Shown here: positions 61,873 through 64,000 of the stretch, in pieces | Layout of the letters: each line of letters opens with the position of its first letter | Position numbering within the stretch: position 1 is the first letter of the stretch | Assembly: GCA_016709495.1 (NCBI GenBank) | Contig: JADJMS010000009.1 | Span: 131,528 to 195,527, forward strand | DNA length: 64,000 nucleotides | DNA from: Candidatus Dechloromonas phosphorivorans | Lineage (GTDB): Bacteria > Pseudomonadota > Gammaproteobacteria > Burkholderiales > Rhodocyclaceae | Direction: 5' to 3' | Notes under the pieces: model-generated | The model's input: the letters and a program-made list of their open reading frames with translations, nothing else | Databases searched by the model: none | Told to the model about the DNA's origin: nothing | Position numbers and translations under genes: made by a program

Positions 61873-62655
61873 TTATCTATTCACCAAAGTAACGCCCCGA
61901 AACGCGCCAGCATCAAACCCAAGGGCTGGCAGGTCATCCCGTTTATTCTCAAATTGGACGCGCCAATGTGCCGTCCTCGGAAAATGGCATCGATTGCCTA
62001 CCGTGATTTTCTTTGAAAAATTGGAACAATTAAGCATATTCACTAGCCGCTCTGCATCTGCCGCCTTTACGTCTCGGTAGCAATGCTGAAATTGCTTCCA
62101 CAAGTCTCTGTTGCCACCACTGGCCTCAGCTTCCAAGACTGGCCGTAGCCCCTCGCCGTCACGCAAGCTAAAATGCAATCCATTCATGTGAGCGACAAAC
62201 CTGAAATTGTCGTCCTTAGTTATTATCTTAAGCACACGCATGCGGCGGAACGCAAACCTGAAATTTACCATTGCGTATGTCAGCGGTCGATAGTCCAATT
62301 CTCTTGGACAGTGCGACACGCATACTTCATCATCATCATTAAGTATGGATCGGGCGAAGAGTTTGAATACAACTCCTACACCGAGCATTCCATGCTGGTG
62401 TAATTCAGCCGCACGAAGCGCTCCCATACTGCTCGAACCGACGACGCCTACTCCCTCCGACATAGCGTAGATAATTTCTTTGTGCCAAACAGAGGGAACG
62501 TTACCAAAATACCCGTCCACTATCGCAATTGTCGAATATCCTTCTTCGACAGCTCGAAATACTGATCCCATTGCTGCAGGTGGATATACAGAAAATGCTG
62601 GCGGAAACTGAATACCTACACCACTCGGGCCAATGAAAAGTGCTACTTTCTTCAC
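61873..62655 (-). CDS. TfuA-like protein, partner of YcaO
   Basis: TfuA proteins work with YcaO enzymes; in archaea the pair thioamidates methyl-coenzyme M reductase, and in bacteria TfuA-YcaO pairs occur in RiPP clusters such as trifolitoxin. The 260 residues contain the family core: YPPAAMGSVFRAVEEGYSTI, AIVDGYFGNVPSVWHKEIIY, GSSSMGALRAAELHQHGMLG and LNDDDEVCVSHCPREL. The C-terminal 100 residues are variable. The ATG overlaps the ycaO stop (ATGA). AT-rich codon use differs from the rest of the window and suggests transfer. Confidence 0.85.
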   Translation of the reverse strand: MKKVALFIGPSGVGIQFPPAFSVYPPAAMGSVFRAVEEGYSTIAIVDGYFGNVPSVWHKEIIYAMSEGVGVVGSSSMGALRAAELHQHGMLGVGVVFKLFARSILNDDDEVCVSHCPRELDYRPLTYAMVNFRFAFRRMRVLKIITKDDNFRFVAHMNGLHFSLRDGEGLRPVLEAEASGGNRDLWKQFQHCYRDVKAADAERLVNMLNCSNFSKKITVGNRCHFPRTAHWRVQFENKRDDLPALGFDAGAFRGVTLVNR

Positions 62656-63891
62656 GAATCTGTCCTCAACAATTCAATTGCTCTTTCGTTAGGGACAAAC
62701 CACTCATCAGGAGGGCTGTACTCCAGCCCTGGGACGCATAGGAAAACAATCGGAACATTTAACTTTTCTCGAGTCAAATCAATCCACAAAATGTTATTGA
62801 GCCCTCGACTCGCTAATGAGTTGATAAGGCTGGTCAACATTGTTGTAATTTCGTGCGAATCCGACAGCGACTTAATTGATCCGAAGTCAATGCTTTCTTC
62901 AGAGTCGTAGTAATCATGACTTGTCGAAGCATTAGATGTGTTTGATGGAATGTTGCCTTCGTAATCGTGCCAATAGGCATCATCCCTTGAGCCAGCAATG
63001 TGAGTAAGCCTGCTCTGTAGCGCCTCTGTTATTGCGCGCGTGGCTGCGATCGATTTAATCGGATGTGCCCCAGATCCTCCTGCGCGCTGCTGGAATGGAG
63101 TGCTTCCAGTTCGATCCGCAACTGCACATTTAAACGTTGGTATCTTCAAATCACCGATACAACTCCATAGATAAACAGCCAAACCAGCGCGCTCGCATGC
63201 GTCCAATAAAGAAATAACCTCAGGGTCATCCACGGTATTTAAATCTATCTTCGATGGAATTTGTCGCACAAGGCAAGACCGTCGCAATAACCATAATGTC
63301 ACTTGGTCACGCTCTGCTACCTCGCAAAGCGCGTGCAAAAGTGCTTCATCAATGGAATTACCAGACGCTAATCCATTTGATGAAGAAAAAAATAGACTGT
63401 CTTTTCGCTTTGGCTTTGTAAAATCCAGATCAAAAAGTTCCCATGGCAAGAAGGATGCAGAACCACATCCAAGATTTTTTGCGGGAGTCCATTCAATTTG
63501 GAAGTCTTCGCCGATGACCCCGGTCGGCTTAAGCGGCAGCGAGGTCAGAGTCGGAAAACGAGAGTCATTGACACATTCGGCAAGTTTTAAATTTGGGTCT
63601 TCAGACGTGTGTTTCAGCGTGATATATCTCCAAGCTCTCCATAATTCCCGAGCACTTAGCTAACTGATGACTTAACCCTTTTCCTTGGGATACGGTAAGT
63701 GAGCGTGACAACGGACGAACTACCATCCATGTTGGAACGCCAACACAATCGAGGCCAGTAACGTTTGCTACCCTGGTAATTCCTGCTTCAATCATTGCCG
63801 GTTTAATTCGATTCAACGTGACCTCAGGGTCACATCCACGGACGGTACCAGCCAGTCGCATCCCAAATAAAGGGGAGAGTGTCGTTGACAT
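62652..63891 (-). CDS. YcaO-domain protein (frame disrupted)
   Basis: YcaO enzymes use ATP to activate a peptide backbone amide, giving azolines, amidines or, with TfuA, thioamides. The first frame (63891 to about 63603) has TRVANVTGLDCVGVPTWMVV, SQGKGLSHQLAKCSGIMESL and EIYHAE with the ATP/Mg acidic residues. After one base too many near 63603 it continues EDPNLKLAECVNDSRFPTLT, SSSNGLASGNSIDEALLHAL, CEVAERDQVTLW and RAGGSGAHPIKSIAATRAIT then EALQSRL. After repair it is about 413 residues, normal for the family. No proline-rich C-terminus is present, as in TfuA-linked members. The operon enters from the right edge. Confidence 0.88.
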
Positions 63892-63949
63892 ATACGAATC
63901 GTATTGCCTCGAAAAGTTCAGATTTATTCACTTTATTAAATACAGTCAC
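63830..63949 (-). CDS. Possible small ORF overlapping the ycaO start
   Basis: GTG at 63949 opens a 39-residue frame (MTVFNKVNKSELFEAIRFVY, VNDTLPFIWDATGWYRPWM) that overlaps the first 62 bases of ycaO in another frame. Its aromatic C-terminus looks unusual, and a short peptide before a YcaO gene invites attention, but there is no ribosome site and few Cys/Ser/Thr residues for modification. Confidence 0.15.
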   Translation of the reverse strand: MTVFNKVNKSELFEAIRFVYVNDTLPFIWDATGWYRPWM

Positions 63950-64000
63950 GATACCAATTCAGTGATTCCAAAATTGGCAGCATCCAACAGTTGAATTATT

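Overview
The window looks like part of a betaproteobacterial chromosome, most likely Rhodocyclales (Dechloromonas/Azonexus-like). This is an inference from gene content: a soluble NAD-linked hydrogenase, AcnB, a CitE-like protein next to mdh, a DUF2863 protein, TruC, a PEP-CTERM protein and GC-rich coding bias. No rRNA, tRNA or CRISPR was seen.

Layout. 1-5.9 kb: truncated fabI, then the divergent hoxFUYH-W hydrogenase operon. 5.9-10 kb: a truncated bioF, a CZB-type chemoreceptor, bioA and a DUF2863 gene. 10-16.7 kb: yaaA, a TlpA-like thioredoxin, a PIN protein, dusC, a TrmB-like methyltransferase, a LysR/MFS pair and a tautomerase. 17-19.7 kb: acnB with its promoter and terminator. 19.7-23.7 kb: methyltransferase, lipoprotein hydrolase, a LasR-like LuxR regulator, then a perfect 20-bp lux/las-box palindrome in front of lipoprotein genes. 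23.7-28.6 kb: a LysR gene, a SAM-MACPF-propeller protein and a PEP-CTERM protein with a sigma-54 promoter. 28.8-34.4 kb: an acnB fragment and an ABC/LolA-like/outer-membrane/LytS/LytTR operon. 34.7-38.5 kb: a periplasmic binding protein with a GGDEF protein, and a beta-helix protein. 38.6-44.3 kb: an ECF42-type sigma factor with its DGPF (YCII), VOC, SRPBCC and GFA partners. 44.4-53.3 kb: psd, rlmF, a nitronate monooxygenase-like gene, a porin-like gene, a CBS protein, truC, a citE-like gene and mdh.

From about 53.4 kb to the right edge the DNA is clearly more AT-rich and accessory. It holds a badly disrupted ankyrin-repeat gene, a cassette of small unrecognised genes, a plasmid-type small protein gene, a complete IS3-family element with a 3-bp target duplication, and a TfuA-YcaO gene pair that predicts a thioamide- or azoline-forming RiPP pathway continuing beyond the window.

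More than a dozen otherwise well-conserved genes (hoxH, acnB, rlmF and others) are each broken by a one- or two-base frameshift, often in a short homopolymer, with good homology on both sides. The simplest reading is residual sequencing indels, so disrupted frames should not be taken as real gene loss without raw reads.
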